DNA from: Promethearchaeota archaeon
GTDB taxonomy: Archaea > Asgardarchaeota > Lokiarchaeia > Sigyniarchaeales > SOKP01
Reading direction: 5' to 3'
Assembly: GCA_019057865.1 (NCBI GenBank)
Contig: JAHLWP010000015.1
Span: 1-64,000 of the forward strand
Length of the DNA stretch: 64,000 nucleotides
The notes under the pieces are model-generated. The model did not search any database and was not told where the DNA came from. It was given only the letters and a program-made list of their open reading frames with translations. This document shows positions 44,558-54,577 of the stretch, in pieces (position 1 is the first letter of the stretch; each line of letters starts with the position of its first letter). The position numbers were made by a program, and so were the translations under genes.

Positions 44558-46372
44558 CTAAGAGTCCTCCTTTTGGCTAATTAATTGTCCAATATCAATA
44601 TCAAACTTTTTTATAAATATTTTTTGATATTCTTCGGATGATTTCAAAAGATCTTCGTGAGTGCCTATAGTAGAAATTTCACCTTTTTTCAGTACAATTA
44701 TTAAGTCTGCCCATCGAATTTGTGAAAGTCTATGAGTTATAAGAATTGTAGTTCTATCTTTAAGGATATTTTGAATTGCTCTTTGTATTTTATCCTCGGT
44801 ATTTGAATCAATTGCTGAAGTTGAATCATCTAAGATAAGAATTTTAGGATCAGAGAGAAAAGCACGAGCAATTGCTATTCTTTGTCTTTCACCTCCACTT
44901 AGTTGAACACCTCTTTCACCTACTTCTGATTCATATTGATTTGGAAAATCTCTAATAAAATCATTAGCTTGGGCTTCTTTAGCAACTTGAATAATTTCAT
45001 TCATTGAGGAGGTTCTCCCAAATGATATATTGTTGAAAATTGTATCAGAGAATAAGAAAACATCTTGCTCAATAAATGAGATCTGGTTTCTTAATGATTC
45101 TAAAGCATATTCTCGAATATCAATATTATCAATTAAAATTCTTCCTTCATTCACATCATACAAGCGGGAAATCAATTTAGTAAGAGTAGATTTTCCAGAT
45201 CCAGTAGTTCCAACAATGGCTACCGTTTGACCAGGGTGAACAGTAAAGCTGACATTCTTTATTACAGGTTTTTTACTCTCAGGATAAGTAAACGACACTC
45301 CTTCAAATTTAATTTCGCCTTCTATTGCTTTTTTAATCCCTTCTATATTTTCATCAATTTCAGTTTCTCTATTCATTAACTCAAGTAGTCTATCAGAGCT
45401 TGTAATTGCTAGTCGTACAATTGCAAATACAAATATAGATATGAAGGTTGGAAAACGTAATTGCACGATTAGTCCATAATATGCAATAATTTCTCCTATA
45501 CTCATCAAATTTTGAAAATTCAAAATTATTGCATGAGCAAATCCTAAGGTCATCGATATTGATAAAAATAATATTGGAAGATACTTTGCTTGAATTTTTC
45601 CTTGATCTATGTATGCATTTCGATACCATTCAGCCTTTGAATAATATTTTTCCATTTCTCTAGCTTCTTGAACGGTAGCTTTAACCACTTCTATTCCAGT
45701 AAGAGTTTCATTTAAAGTGGCATTCATCATTCCAAAAGATCCTCTCAATCTTCCTGTGATTGGACCCAATTTACGGACATATGATCTTAAGGAGAATAAA
45801 AAGAGGATAGAAAATAATATAGGAGCAAATATTAACTGAGGTGGATAAAAAATGACTATATATATAAGAGGTACAATTAATGCTGTAAATGATTCAAAAA
45901 TTAGAGAGAGTGCTGGACTTATTAAGAAATTAAGCATGCGAACATCATCTGTTACTCTCGCCATAAGATCTCCAATCTTTTGTTGCTCATGAAAAGACTG
46001 ACTTTTTCCTAAGAGATTTGTATAAAATTCCCTCCTACAATCTCTCTCCATTCTTTGTGCTATTACTTCCCGTAACATATAATTTATTAATCTCATTATT
46101 GGTGTTCCTACACCTAATGACAAGATAATAATAGTATAGAAAATTAACTTAGAATCATTCCCGATTAAAAAATCAGATATAGCATTTCCTATAATTATAA
46201 AAATAATAGAAGATAAATTTGAAGCAACTATAGTTGTAATTAAAACAATGATAAATAGAATCTTATTAGAACCATGAAAAACATGTTTTAATATCCATCT
46301 TCGAGATCCTTTACGTCTAGCTTTCTCAAAAGGATCTTTACCAGGTGAAAACTCTACTTTACTATTCTGCAT
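44558..46372 (-). CDS. ABC exporter half-transporter, subunit 1
   Basis: 604 residues, same architecture as its partner. Walker A GTTGSGKST, canonical signature LSGGERQRIAIARA, and Walker B ILILDDSTSAID, in which the catalytic Glu is replaced by Asp, as known for degenerate-site subunits of heterodimeric exporters. The deviant signature of the partner and this Asp are expected to meet in the same composite site, leaving the other site fully competent. It begins the two-gene operon. Confidence 0.9.
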   Translation of the reverse strand: MQNSKVEFSPGKDPFEKARRKGSRRWILKHVFHGSNKILFIIVLITTIVASNLSSIIFIIIGNAISDFLIGNDSKLIFYTIIILSLGVGTPIMRLINYMLREVIAQRMERDCRREFYTNLLGKSQSFHEQQKIGDLMARVTDDVRMLNFLISPALSLIFESFTALIVPLIYIVIFYPPQLIFAPILFSILFLFSLRSYVRKLGPITGRLRGSFGMMNATLNETLTGIEVVKATVQEAREMEKYYSKAEWYRNAYIDQGKIQAKYLPILFLSISMTLGFAHAIILNFQNLMSIGEIIAYYGLIVQLRFPTFISIFVFAIVRLAITSSDRLLELMNRETEIDENIEGIKKAIEGEIKFEGVSFTYPESKKPVIKNVSFTVHPGQTVAIVGTTGSGKSTLTKLISRLYDVNEGRILIDNIDIREYALESLRNQISFIEQDVFLFSDTIFNNISFGRTSSMNEIIQVAKEAQANDFIRDFPNQYESEVGERGVQLSGGERQRIAIARAFLSDPKILILDDSTSAIDSNTEDKIQRAIQNILKDRTTILITHRLSQIRWADLIIVLKKGEISTIGTHEDLLKSSEEYQKIFIKKFDIDIGQLISQKEDS

Positions 46373-46588
46373 TGATTAATTCAATCTAATTTAGAAAAAA
46401 ATATAATTCTCGAGTTATTATTCTTGAAATGTTCGATTCTTAATAGATTTTTTACAATTAAATTATAAATTCTAATTCTTGATAATCCTTACATTAAATC
46501 TATTAAATTATTAACGGGTTAATAATGAAACTGAACTATTTATTCTATTAAGGATCCATTTAAATAGAATAAACATTATTTATCAATT

Positions 46589-46732
46589 ATGTCGGATAAA
46601 GAAATAATGTACGACATTAGGTTGGAAGAACAGCTAGATGAATTAAAACTTGAAATATGGATGAATGAAGAATTACAGATTCAACCTAAACAACTCCATC
46701 CATTAATTTTGAAGCTCATTAGTAATAACTAG
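46589..46732 (+). CDS. Small protein, 47 residues
   Basis: ATG 46589 to TAG at 46732: MSDKEIMYDIRLEEQLDELK, then LEIWMNEELQIQPKQLHPL and an ILKLISNN end. Helical, acidic, with no recognised domain. It has its own A/T-rich promoter region and ordered composition, but no homologue to confirm it. The rest of 46373-47067 holds a palindrome (46832-46850) and promoter-like AT sequence. Confidence 0.4.
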   Translation: MSDKEIMYDIRLEEQLDELKLEIWMNEELQIQPKQLHPLILKLISNN

Positions 46733-46831
46733 GCTTTACTTCTTCATTAATTCATTTTTGAGTTAATCTTAATTTTATTTATTTTATGGAATCTTGTTTC
46801 TCTTTTATAAGAATAATAGGAGATATATATT

Positions 46832-46850
46832 TCTATATAGAATATATAGA
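46832..46850. promoter_or_regulatory. Perfect palindrome upstream of phosphate cluster
   Basis: TCTATATA-GAA-TATATAGA: eight-base perfect arms with a three-base spacer. The identical 19 bases occur at 49741-49759, upstream of the AbrB-PhoU gene, and the core TCTATATAGA recurs at 49676-49687. Both sites precede genes of phosphate transport and regulation, so it is probably the operator of a phosphate-responsive regulator. Confidence 0.65.
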
Positions 46851-47067
46851 TTAATATTAATACATTTTATTTTTTTTTTAATTCAATTATATTAATCTAA
46901 TTTAGAAAAAATGGATTAATATTCTCTAAATAAAATATTTATAGAATAATAATTAAAACATAAAATTAAATTTAGTATGGAAATTATCTAGAAATATAAC
47001 TTGGTGCTAAGAATAGATTGCAAATCGGAGTTAAAAAATTATTAATACACTTTAAAAGGATTTTAAA

Positions 47068-47745
47068 ATGAGTGAAAATAATCAGATTGAAATTGATGAA
47101 AAAGTCCTCAAAAAATTAAATATCGATGAATTAACGCATCTTTTTATGGATAATATAAATGAACAAAATTTAAAATTAATTGAGGGAATTGAATCTCTTG
47201 TAGAAGAAAATTTTGAGAAATTTAAAAATAATATGAAATACGTCATAAAAACTAATACTGAAGTCCAAATCAAGAAACAATTTGAATCTAAAATATTCAA
47301 ATCAAAACTTATGTTTTCTAAAGCAGATAGGCTGAAATTATTCACAAAAATTAATGATATCAAAAATATAGGAGAATTTATAGCAAACAAGATGCTTCTT
47401 TATAGAGCTGTTTTCCCTGATGAGGAATTTAAAATTCATATTCGGAATATTCTCAAATCTTTAAAAATTATTTCTAATAAATTATCCAATGCAGTGAAAT
47501 TAATAGGATCTGATCTAAGCATAGCTCGCGATGTTTGTGAGGAGATTAAAGAAGAAAGAAGAAAAATGAGAAAAGAAGAATGGAACTTACTTAATCGTCT
47601 TTATAATTATGATATGGATTATTTATCAAGAACATTCTTATATCTAAAAGAATTGATTGATAATGTAATGATGTTGGCTGATCATATTAAATCCTTCTCT
47701 GAATATATTCAGTTTCTTGCAACTAAATATTTAATTTTTGATTAA
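47068..47745 (+). CDS. DUF47/PhoU-like protein
   Basis: 225 residues, almost all helical. The middle (ADRLKLFTKINDIKNIGEFIANKMLLY) and the C-terminal helices (RTFLYLKELIDNVMMLADHIKSFSEYIQF) match the DUF47/TIGR00153 PhoU-like fold of four-helix bundles. Paired DUF47 and PiT genes are standard for inorganic phosphate uptake, where DUF47 proteins are thought to modulate the transporter. The stop at 47745 lies 22 bases before the PiT start. Confidence 0.75.
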   Translation: MSENNQIEIDEKVLKKLNIDELTHLFMDNINEQNLKLIEGIESLVEENFEKFKNNMKYVIKTNTEVQIKKQFESKIFKSKLMFSKADRLKLFTKINDIKNIGEFIANKMLLYRAVFPDEEFKIHIRNILKSLKIISNKLSNAVKLIGSDLSIARDVCEEIKEERRKMRKEEWNLLNRLYNYDMDYLSRTFLYLKELIDNVMMLADHIKSFSEYIQFLATKYLIFD

Positions 47746-47767
47746 AAGAAAAAAGTTAAGATCTGAT

Positions 47768-48799
47768 ATGGCTGACGATTTAACTTCAATCTTAGTTATT
47801 GTATTAATAGTAATGGCTATTGCTCTTGCTTTTTCTATTGGAGCTAATGATGAGACTTTATCGGCATTAGTAGGGGCAGGAGTCTTAAAATTCAAACTTG
47901 CACTATTTATAGGTGGTGTAGCTATAGGGGCGGGGATGATATTTTTCAGTGGTGGATTTGTAGCAAAAACAGTCGGATCTGATATTTTAGGAGAAGGTAT
48001 AACATATACAACTATCATGCTATTAACAGTGTTAATAAGTAGCATACTTTGGTTAGTTGTTGGAAGTTTTGCAGGGATACCTTTAAGTAGTACACACTCT
48101 TTGGTGGGAAGTGTGGTTGGAGTTTTAATAGTCTATGCAATTTTTCAAGGGGGTGTTAATCCTGATACTGCCTTAAATTGGACTAAGTTAGGAAATGTAG
48201 TGCTTAGTTGGTTTTTGTCACCCCTGTTTGGCTTGATAATCACTTTTTTGTTATTTAAATTAATTGCAAAACTATATTTATCCCGCTTAAAAGGCTTAAA
48301 TCAAATCGAATTATCAGAAAAACATTTCAAGTGGCTTTTACTTGTTGGTGTAATTTTTGCTGAAATATGGGTAGGAGCTAATTCTGGCGAAGCTTTAGGA
48401 ATCCTTTATGGTCTCTTGGATAATGGCTCATTAAATTTAACACAATATTTTACATATTCAATTATTTGTGGTATTTTTGCCTGCGTTGGAATATATTTTG
48501 CTGCTCGTTATGTTATCAGAAATCTAGCATCTCACATGGTAGATTCACGACCAAGTGAAGGACTTATTATTCAAATGAGTTCTGCAATAATTTTAATGGT
48601 AGCGACGATTCTTGGTCTACCTATTTCACATAGTCATGTAATAGTTTTCTGTATAATAGGAATGAGCATGGCTCAAAAAAAAGAGGTTGATTACAAAGCT
48701 CTAAGGAAGATGGGAATATATTGGTTTTTAACCTTCCCTGTTGCAGCTCTTCTAGCGGGTATTATTTATTTAGGTTTCTTTTCATTTGGATTTTCTTGA
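47768..48799 (+). CDS. pit: PiT-family inorganic phosphate transporter
   Basis: 343 residues from ATG 47768; an upstream TTG at 47738 overlaps the previous gene and is less likely. About ten membrane helices. PiT signature GANDETLSALVGAGVLK near the start, PLSSTHSLVGSVVG, and the second repeat with LPISHSHVIVFCIIGMS. It takes up phosphate with H+ or Na+. Flanked on both sides by DUF47 proteins. Confidence 0.93.
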   Translation: MADDLTSILVIVLIVMAIALAFSIGANDETLSALVGAGVLKFKLALFIGGVAIGAGMIFFSGGFVAKTVGSDILGEGITYTTIMLLTVLISSILWLVVGSFAGIPLSSTHSLVGSVVGVLIVYAIFQGGVNPDTALNWTKLGNVVLSWFLSPLFGLIITFLLFKLIAKLYLSRLKGLNQIELSEKHFKWLLLVGVIFAEIWVGANSGEALGILYGLLDNGSLNLTQYFTYSIICGIFACVGIYFAARYVIRNLASHMVDSRPSEGLIIQMSSAIILMVATILGLPISHSHVIVFCIIGMSMAQKKEVDYKALRKMGIYWFLTFPVAALLAGIIYLGFFSFGFS

Positions 48800-48884
48800 T
48801 AATTTAATAATTTTAAAAAATATATATAAATTTCGATATACTCTATATAATGTTTAAGAATAAGATAGAAATGATGTGATAAGA

Positions 48885-49568
48885 ATGGGTTCTTTAATTG
48901 AATATTTAAAACGAGAAACAGCTTTAAATGCCTTAGAAAAAACTATCAAACATGCTCAAAAAGTACAAGAGTGTGTAAAAACATTAGATATTGGATTACA
49001 AATGCTTTTAAAAGAAAAAGATTATGATAAAACGCATGATATTTTCCATAAAGTTGATCTTTTAGAAGCAGAAGCTGATAATTTAAGACGAGAACTTCAG
49101 ATGGATGTTTCAAGAGGAGAGCTAGATCCCAGTGTTAGACAAAATTTGTCTCATTTAATTAAGAGAATAGATGATGTTGCTAATTGTTGTACTGGTGTCG
49201 CCCGAAGAATTGATACAGTACCTATAAAATTTTGGGAGCAAAGTAGTGATGAGACTATAAATTTAGTTAGTGAAATTATAAAAACAACTGTAGATTGTGC
49301 TCAATTTTTAGACAAAATTGTTATAAATTTAGTAGAAGATAGGAAGAATGTAAAAGAAATTGCAAAACAAATTAACTATTATGAGCATGAAGTTGATCTA
49401 TTGAATATAAAGTTAAGAAGGAGTCTTCAAAAAACAGATTATCACGTTAATTTTTTTACAATTTTCACAATAGGAAATATATTTGATATCCTTGAAGCTA
49501 TTTCAGATTCAATTGAAGAAGTCGCAGATTATATAATGGTTCTGTTAACTAGTTCTGAACGTCTTTAA
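48885..49568 (+). CDS. DUF47 phosphate-transport accessory protein
   Basis: 227 residues from ATG 48885. Helical bundle with the DUF47 motif HDIFHKVDLLEAEADNLRREL and LIKRIDDVANCCTGVARRI, ending with ISDSIEEVADYIMVLLTSS. A typical partner of PiT transporters. The second DUF47 gene in the cluster; the first (47068) is more diverged. The gap after PiT (85 bases) contains a partial CTATATA element, a weaker relative of the cluster's palindrome. Confidence 0.9.
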   Translation: MGSLIEYLKRETALNALEKTIKHAQKVQECVKTLDIGLQMLLKEKDYDKTHDIFHKVDLLEAEADNLRRELQMDVSRGELDPSVRQNLSHLIKRIDDVANCCTGVARRIDTVPIKFWEQSSDETINLVSEIIKTTVDCAQFLDKIVINLVEDRKNVKEIAKQINYYEHEVDLLNIKLRRSLQKTDYHVNFFTIFTIGNIFDILEAISDSIEEVADYIMVLLTSSERL

Positions 49569-49809
49569 TATATTAATAATTCTGAATTCATAATTCTGAA
49601 AAAATAAATTTTTCCTATATTAAAAATTTATTAAAAGTTAATTGATATTTTGAATAATTAGAAAAGACAGGTTAAATCTATATAGATGATTTATCCATTA
49701 TTTGAAAGTTTTGGAAATTATTATCATAATTATTTTAAAGTCTATATAGAATATATAGATCAGAGTTTAAATATATTGATTATTTGTTTTATATAATAGA
49801 GTTATTTAA
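49569..49809. promoter_or_regulatory. Promoter region of AbrB-PhoU gene with two palindromes
   Basis: Contains ATCTATATAGAT (49676-49687) and the 19-base TCTATATA-GAA-TATATAGA (49741-49759), identical to the one at 46832. The second site ends about 70 bases before the chosen start codon, near the expected promoter. The downstream protein itself has an AbrB DNA-binding domain, so it may bind here (autoregulation). Confidence 0.6.
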
Positions 49810-49827
49810 ATGAAATATGTGTTATTT

Positions 49828-50832
49828 ATGACACTTCATATAGAAACAAGAAAAGTGCAAAAAACAGGTGGATCAAGTTATATTATTTCATTACCAAAAG
49901 TTTGGATAGAAAAACATGGTATTGAAAAAAAAGATACTTTAGGTATCCTTAGTCAACCCGATGGGAATTTATTAATTACTCCTAATATAAACTCGGAAGA
50001 ATATATAAAGAGCAAGAATTTTGATGTAGATGGCATAACTGATCCCCCATATCTATTTCGACTTTTAATTGGAGCATATATTATGGGATATACGATCATT
50101 ACGATTACATCTAGTAAAAGGTTCGAGCCAATCATAAGAGATTGTATAAGAAATTTTACTAAAATAGCTATTGGACCAGAAATAATAGAAGAAACAAATC
50201 AAAGAATATTAATAAAGGATTTGCTCAATCCCAAAGAGATGCCATTCGAAAGAACGATAAAAAGAATGTATATTTTAGCTCAAACTATGCATGAAGATGC
50301 TATAAGGGCTTTAGAGACTGGTGATAAAGAATTAGCAAAAGAAGTTATTGAAAGAGATAATGAAATTGATAGATTACATTGGTTAGTAGGTCGTCAATCG
50401 CATATCGTACTTCGAGATATAATATTATGTCAAAAAATGGGTATTACATTAGAAGATGCCAGTCATTATCAGTTTATGAGTAAATTTTTAGAGCGTATTG
50501 GAGATCACGCAGTTAATATAGCAAAAAATTTATTATTAATTGATTATAAAAAAGTTGACAAGAAATTATTAGAAAATATTTCAAATGTTAGTAAATTTTC
50601 CTTAGAATTGCTCGATGTCAGTTTGGATGCTTGGCAACAAAAAAATATTAAAATTGCAAATGAAAATATAGAGAAAATTAAGAATTTAACAGATGAATGT
50701 GAAAAAATCATAACTACAACAGAAAATAATGTAGAAATATCAGTTCCACTTGGATATATAATTGAAAGTATTAGAAGAACCGGAGAATATTCTGCTGATA
50801 TATCAGAAATTATTATAAATAATCTAATCTGA
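49828..50832 (+). CDS. phoU: AbrB-PhoU phosphate regulator
   Basis: About 334 residues. The N-terminal SpoVT-AbrB swapped-hairpin domain (ETRKVQKTGGSSYIISLPKVWIEKHGI) is followed by PhoU helical repeats (AQTMHEDAIRALETGDKELA, SHYQFMSKFLERIGDHAVNIAKN, RRTGEYSADISEI). ATG 49828 fits the family N-terminus better than 49810. AbrB-PhoU proteins are archaeal regulators that couple phosphate status to transcription. The palindromes upstream of this gene and of the DUF47/PiT unit are likely its sites (inference). Confidence 0.88.
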   Translation: MTLHIETRKVQKTGGSSYIISLPKVWIEKHGIEKKDTLGILSQPDGNLLITPNINSEEYIKSKNFDVDGITDPPYLFRLLIGAYIMGYTIITITSSKRFEPIIRDCIRNFTKIAIGPEIIEETNQRILIKDLLNPKEMPFERTIKRMYILAQTMHEDAIRALETGDKELAKEVIERDNEIDRLHWLVGRQSHIVLRDIILCQKMGITLEDASHYQFMSKFLERIGDHAVNIAKNLLLIDYKKVDKKLLENISNVSKFSLELLDVSLDAWQQKNIKIANENIEKIKNLTDECEKIITTTENNVEISVPLGYIIESIRRTGEYSADISEIIINNLI

Positions 50833-50872
50833 ATTATTTAATCTCAAATTTGAAAGTAATTTATATTAAGAA

Positions 50873-51157
50873 TTAGAGTTGATAGTCTCTTCTTAACCCA
50901 ATAAGGGTTGTTGTTGCTTCAGTCCATTGTTGTAACTCCTCATCACTTCTAAAAAAAGAGATAATTTTTTCCATATCTTCTAGGTTATTAATAACACATT
51001 CTACTAACAAATCCCACGCTCCGTATAATGGGGTTGCGTATGTAATTTTCCAATCCTCATCCGAGCTAATCGGTCTTAATTGCTGTATTTTTTCAATAAC
51101 TTTCAGCTGAGTCCCAATTATTTTTAGCCGGATTAGAATATATCCACGAAAATAAAT
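50873..51157 (-). CDS. Stand-alone Lrp-type RAM ligand-binding protein, no standard start
   Basis: Minus-strand frame open from 51178 to the stop at 50873: KIYFRGYILIRLKIIG, then YATPLYGAWDLLVECV and the end TTTLIGLRRDYQL. This is an Lrp/AsnC C-terminal ligand domain without a DNA-binding part; such proteins bind amino acids or modulate full-length Lrp. No ATG, GTG or TTG lies in frame before the domain. Either a rare start (ATT at 51157) is used, or one A is missing in the sequence, which would join GTG 51168 to the frame. It lies just downstream of carB on the same strand. Confidence 0.6.
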   Translation of the reverse strand: MYFRGYILIRLKIIGTQLKVIEKIQQLRPISSDEDWKITYATPLYGAWDLLVECVINNLEDMEKIISFFRSDEELQQWTEATTTLIGLRRDYQL

Positions 51158-51260
51158 TTTAAGAGCACCGTGATTGTTTTACGTAGAATATTAATATATT
51201 AGTTTTAATCTTAATTAATAATTTTTTAATAAGCACTTAAATTTGGTTTTTCATAATGAT

Positions 51261-54200
51261 CTACCAATAAATTTCTTTTAATGAATCATGATATTCATTA
51301 AGAGATTTAATTTCTATTTTTTTCTTACGAACATTTTCAATTGCTTCTACAATTGCTTTAGCTAACTGTAAATTAATAATAACCGGGATATTATAATCTA
51401 CTGCCATCCTTCTAATTTGATACTCATCTTCTATTACTTGTCGGAACTTTTCTTCTATGGTTGTTGGTAGGGGGATATTGATCACCATATCGATTCTCCC
51501 ATCTACCATGCACTCCTTTATATTTGGTTCCATTCCACGATCGCTTACTTTATATAGTTTTACAGCAGGAATTCCCTTTTCTTTAAGCGATTTTGCCGTG
51601 TGTTCTGTAGCAAAAATGGTGAATCCTAAGGTTATGAGCTTTTTAGCGATTGGTATAATTTGTGTCTTTAATTCGTCTCCACCAACCGAGATTAAAACAT
51701 TACCACCATCCACTGGAATGTACTGTTCTGCGGCCTCTAACGCTTTCATCAGAGCATCGGGGAGGTCTTCACCTATACATGCAACCTCTCCCGTAGAATT
51801 CATTTCTACAGAGAGAATTGGATCTGCGTTGTCTAAACGCATGAAAGAAAACATTGGGGATTTTACTGCGACAAAATCTCCATAAGGTAGATTTAATAAC
51901 CTTTCGGGGATTTTTTCGCCCATTATAACTTCAGCAGCTAATTTCATCAAATTAATTCCTCTCACTTTAGAGACATAAGGCATGCTTCTACTCGAACGTA
52001 GATTCATTTCGATTACAAATACTCCCTCATTTTTAACCAAGTATTGAATGTTAAAAGGTCCCATGACTTTTAGCGCTAAAGCAATTCTTCTAGTATAATC
52101 TTCTATAGTTTCTTTTACTTTATCAGAGATCGTGATAGGAGGGATTGACATTGTTGCATCACCTGAATGGACGCCCGCATTCTCAATATGTTCTACTATC
52201 GCTCCAATAAGAACTCTATCTCCATCACATATTCCATCACACTCTACTTCTCGAGAATCTGTAAAAAATTTCGTAATTACTACGGGATATTCTCTTGAAA
52301 CTGCTGCCGCTAAATCTAATGTGTCTATCAACGTTTTTTCATCATAAGAAACCCTCATTGCTGCACCACTTAATACATAAGAAGGTCTTACAAGAACTGG
52401 ATATCCAACCTTTCTAGCAAATGTCAGAGCTTCATCTGGAGTTGTTAACATAGCCCACTCAGGTTGCTTTATACCTAATTGATCTAATAAACTACTGAAC
52501 TTTGCTCTATCTTCTGCCATATCTACTCGGGAGCCATGAGTCCCCAAGATATTAATACCAGCTTTACGATAGGATTCAGAATACTTAGCAAATTTAGCAG
52601 CAAGGTTTTGAGCAATTTGGCCTCCAGCGTTTAAAACGATGCCTTGAGCTTTTTCAAGTTCAGCAATATCTAGAACTCTTTCACCAGAAAGTTCTTCGAA
52701 ATAAAGACGGTCAACTAAGTCATAATCAGTGCTAACTGTTTCTGGATTATAATTTATCATAATTGCTTTATCTACTCCCAATTTCTGGAGGCCCCATAAG
52801 CAATTAACGCTTCCCCAGTCGAATTCACAACTACTACCGATTCTATATGTACCACAACCTAAAACTATTACCTTTTTTAGATTATCTTTTGTTTCTTGTT
52901 CATAATCGATGTCGTGTTTATTACCCCAATAAGTAAGATATAGGTACTGTCTTGTAGGAACAACTTGACCTGCTAGAGTATCAATTTGTTTTACATATGG
53001 AACTATGTTGTATCTCTTTCTAAGTCTCCTTATCGTTGGACTGTCAGTCCCTAAAATGTGAGCAATCTGTCCGTCAGAAAAACCATATTTCTTTGCTCTC
53101 AATATCCAATATTGCTTCTTATCATCAGAAGATTCTAGTAAATTTAATTTTTTAAGCTGTTCTTCTATGCTAACAATATTTTTTAACTTATAAAGAAACC
53201 ACTTATCAACCTTCGATCTTTCATAAATTTCATCAATACTTATTTCCCTTTTAATAGCTTCTCCAATTCTTATGAATCTTAGATCTGTGGGATTTCTTAG
53301 CTCGTATTTCAATTCATTAATATCATCAATTGGTTTAATATCATTACCTACAAAACCTCGCAGTCCGATGTCAAGCATACGGATTGCTTTTTGGCAAACT
53401 TCTTCAAAATTACGCCCTATACTCATGCATTCCCCAACGCCTTTCATTTGTGGACCGATTCGACGGTCTACATTCTTAAATTTTGTCAGATCCCACCGGG
53501 GATATTTCATAACCATATAATCTGTTGCAGGCTCAAAATTTGCAGTAGTTTTAAGAGTGATTTGATTCAATAACTCAGGTATGTTATAACCAATTGCGAT
53601 TTTCGCCGCTATATATGCCAATGGATAACCAGTAGCTTTTGATGCAAGTGCGGAAGACCTTGATAATCGGGCATTAATCTCAATTGCTCTATGCTCCTTT
53701 GAAAAGGGATCAAGAGCCCATTGAATATTGCACTCTCCACATACTCCTACTCCCTTTGTCGCTCTAATCGATGCTGACCTTAGCATTTGTAGTTCTTCAT
53801 CTGGAAGGGTTTGAGCTGGAGCAACTACAATACTATCTCCTGTGTGAATCCCACAGGGATCTATATTTTCCATACTGCAGTTAATAAAACAATTATCTTC
53901 GGCATCTCGAAGAATTTCAAATTCGATTTCCTTCCATCCCCAGACACTTTCCTCAATTAAGATTTGATTAATTCTTGATTGAGCAAGCCCTCTTTTAGCT
54001 AATCTTTCAAATTTGTCCCAATTATAAATAAATGCAGAGCCTTGACCTCCCAATACATATCCAACCCTCAACATTATAGGAAATCCAATTTCTTTTGCAG
54101 CTTTTACAGCATCTTTATAACTATTTACTGCAACACTTCTACAAACAGGGCAATCTGCATCATTCATTGCTTTGACAAACAAATTTCTGTCTTCTGTTGC

Positions 54201-54572
54201 TTCTATAGCTTCTACAGGAGTTCCACATACTTTCACATCATATTTCTCCAAAATTCCAGCTTCATTTAGTTCTACGCCTACATTAAGACCTGTTTGCCCT
54301 CCAAAGGCTAAGCAAATTCCATCGGGTCTTTCTTTTTTAATTATTTCTTCGACGTATTTAACATTAATCGGGAGTAAATAAACGCGATGGCTCATATGAG
54401 GGTCTGTTTGTATTGTAGCAATATTTGGGTTGACGAGGATTGTTTTTATGTCTTCTTCATTCAATGCCTTTAAGACTTGAGAACCGCTATAATCGAATTC
54501 TCCTGCTTGTCCGATCCTCACAGCTCCAGAACCTAATATTATAACTTTCTTTAATGATTCATCTAATGGCAC
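51261..54572 (-). CDS. carB: Carbamoyl-phosphate synthase large subunit
   Basis: 1103 residues, full length. Two homologous ATP-grasp halves are visible: VIILGSGAVRIGQAGEFDYSG in the first and VIVLGCGTYRIGSSCEFDWG in the second, with EINARLSRSSALASKATGYPLA and EMNLRSSRSMPYVSKVRGI. The C-terminal MGS-like allosteric domain begins around NVLISVGGDELKTQIIP. It makes carbamoyl phosphate from bicarbonate, two ATP and ammonia for pyrimidines and arginine. CarA precedes it by five bases. Because CarA here has lost its glutaminase residues, CarB probably takes free ammonia. Confidence 0.96.
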   Translation of the reverse strand: MPLDESLKKVIILGSGAVRIGQAGEFDYSGSQVLKALNEEDIKTILVNPNIATIQTDPHMSHRVYLLPINVKYVEEIIKKERPDGICLAFGGQTGLNVGVELNEAGILEKYDVKVCGTPVEAIEATEDRNLFVKAMNDADCPVCRSVAVNSYKDAVKAAKEIGFPIMLRVGYVLGGQGSAFIYNWDKFERLAKRGLAQSRINQILIEESVWGWKEIEFEILRDAEDNCFINCSMENIDPCGIHTGDSIVVAPAQTLPDEELQMLRSASIRATKGVGVCGECNIQWALDPFSKEHRAIEINARLSRSSALASKATGYPLAYIAAKIAIGYNIPELLNQITLKTTANFEPATDYMVMKYPRWDLTKFKNVDRRIGPQMKGVGECMSIGRNFEEVCQKAIRMLDIGLRGFVGNDIKPIDDINELKYELRNPTDLRFIRIGEAIKREISIDEIYERSKVDKWFLYKLKNIVSIEEQLKKLNLLESSDDKKQYWILRAKKYGFSDGQIAHILGTDSPTIRRLRKRYNIVPYVKQIDTLAGQVVPTRQYLYLTYWGNKHDIDYEQETKDNLKKVIVLGCGTYRIGSSCEFDWGSVNCLWGLQKLGVDKAIMINYNPETVSTDYDLVDRLYFEELSGERVLDIAELEKAQGIVLNAGGQIAQNLAAKFAKYSESYRKAGINILGTHGSRVDMAEDRAKFSSLLDQLGIKQPEWAMLTTPDEALTFARKVGYPVLVRPSYVLSGAAMRVSYDEKTLIDTLDLAAAVSREYPVVITKFFTDSREVECDGICDGDRVLIGAIVEHIENAGVHSGDATMSIPPITISDKVKETIEDYTRRIALALKVMGPFNIQYLVKNEGVFVIEMNLRSSRSMPYVSKVRGINLMKLAAEVIMGEKIPERLLNLPYGDFVAVKSPMFSFMRLDNADPILSVEMNSTGEVACIGEDLPDALMKALEAAEQYIPVDGGNVLISVGGDELKTQIIPIAKKLITLGFTIFATEHTAKSLKEKGIPAVKLYKVSDRGMEPNIKECMVDGRIDMVINIPLPTTIEEKFRQVIEDEYQIRRMAVDYNIPVIINLQLAKAIVEAIENVRKKKIEIKSLNEYHDSLKEIYW

Positions 54573-54577
54573 GCTTT

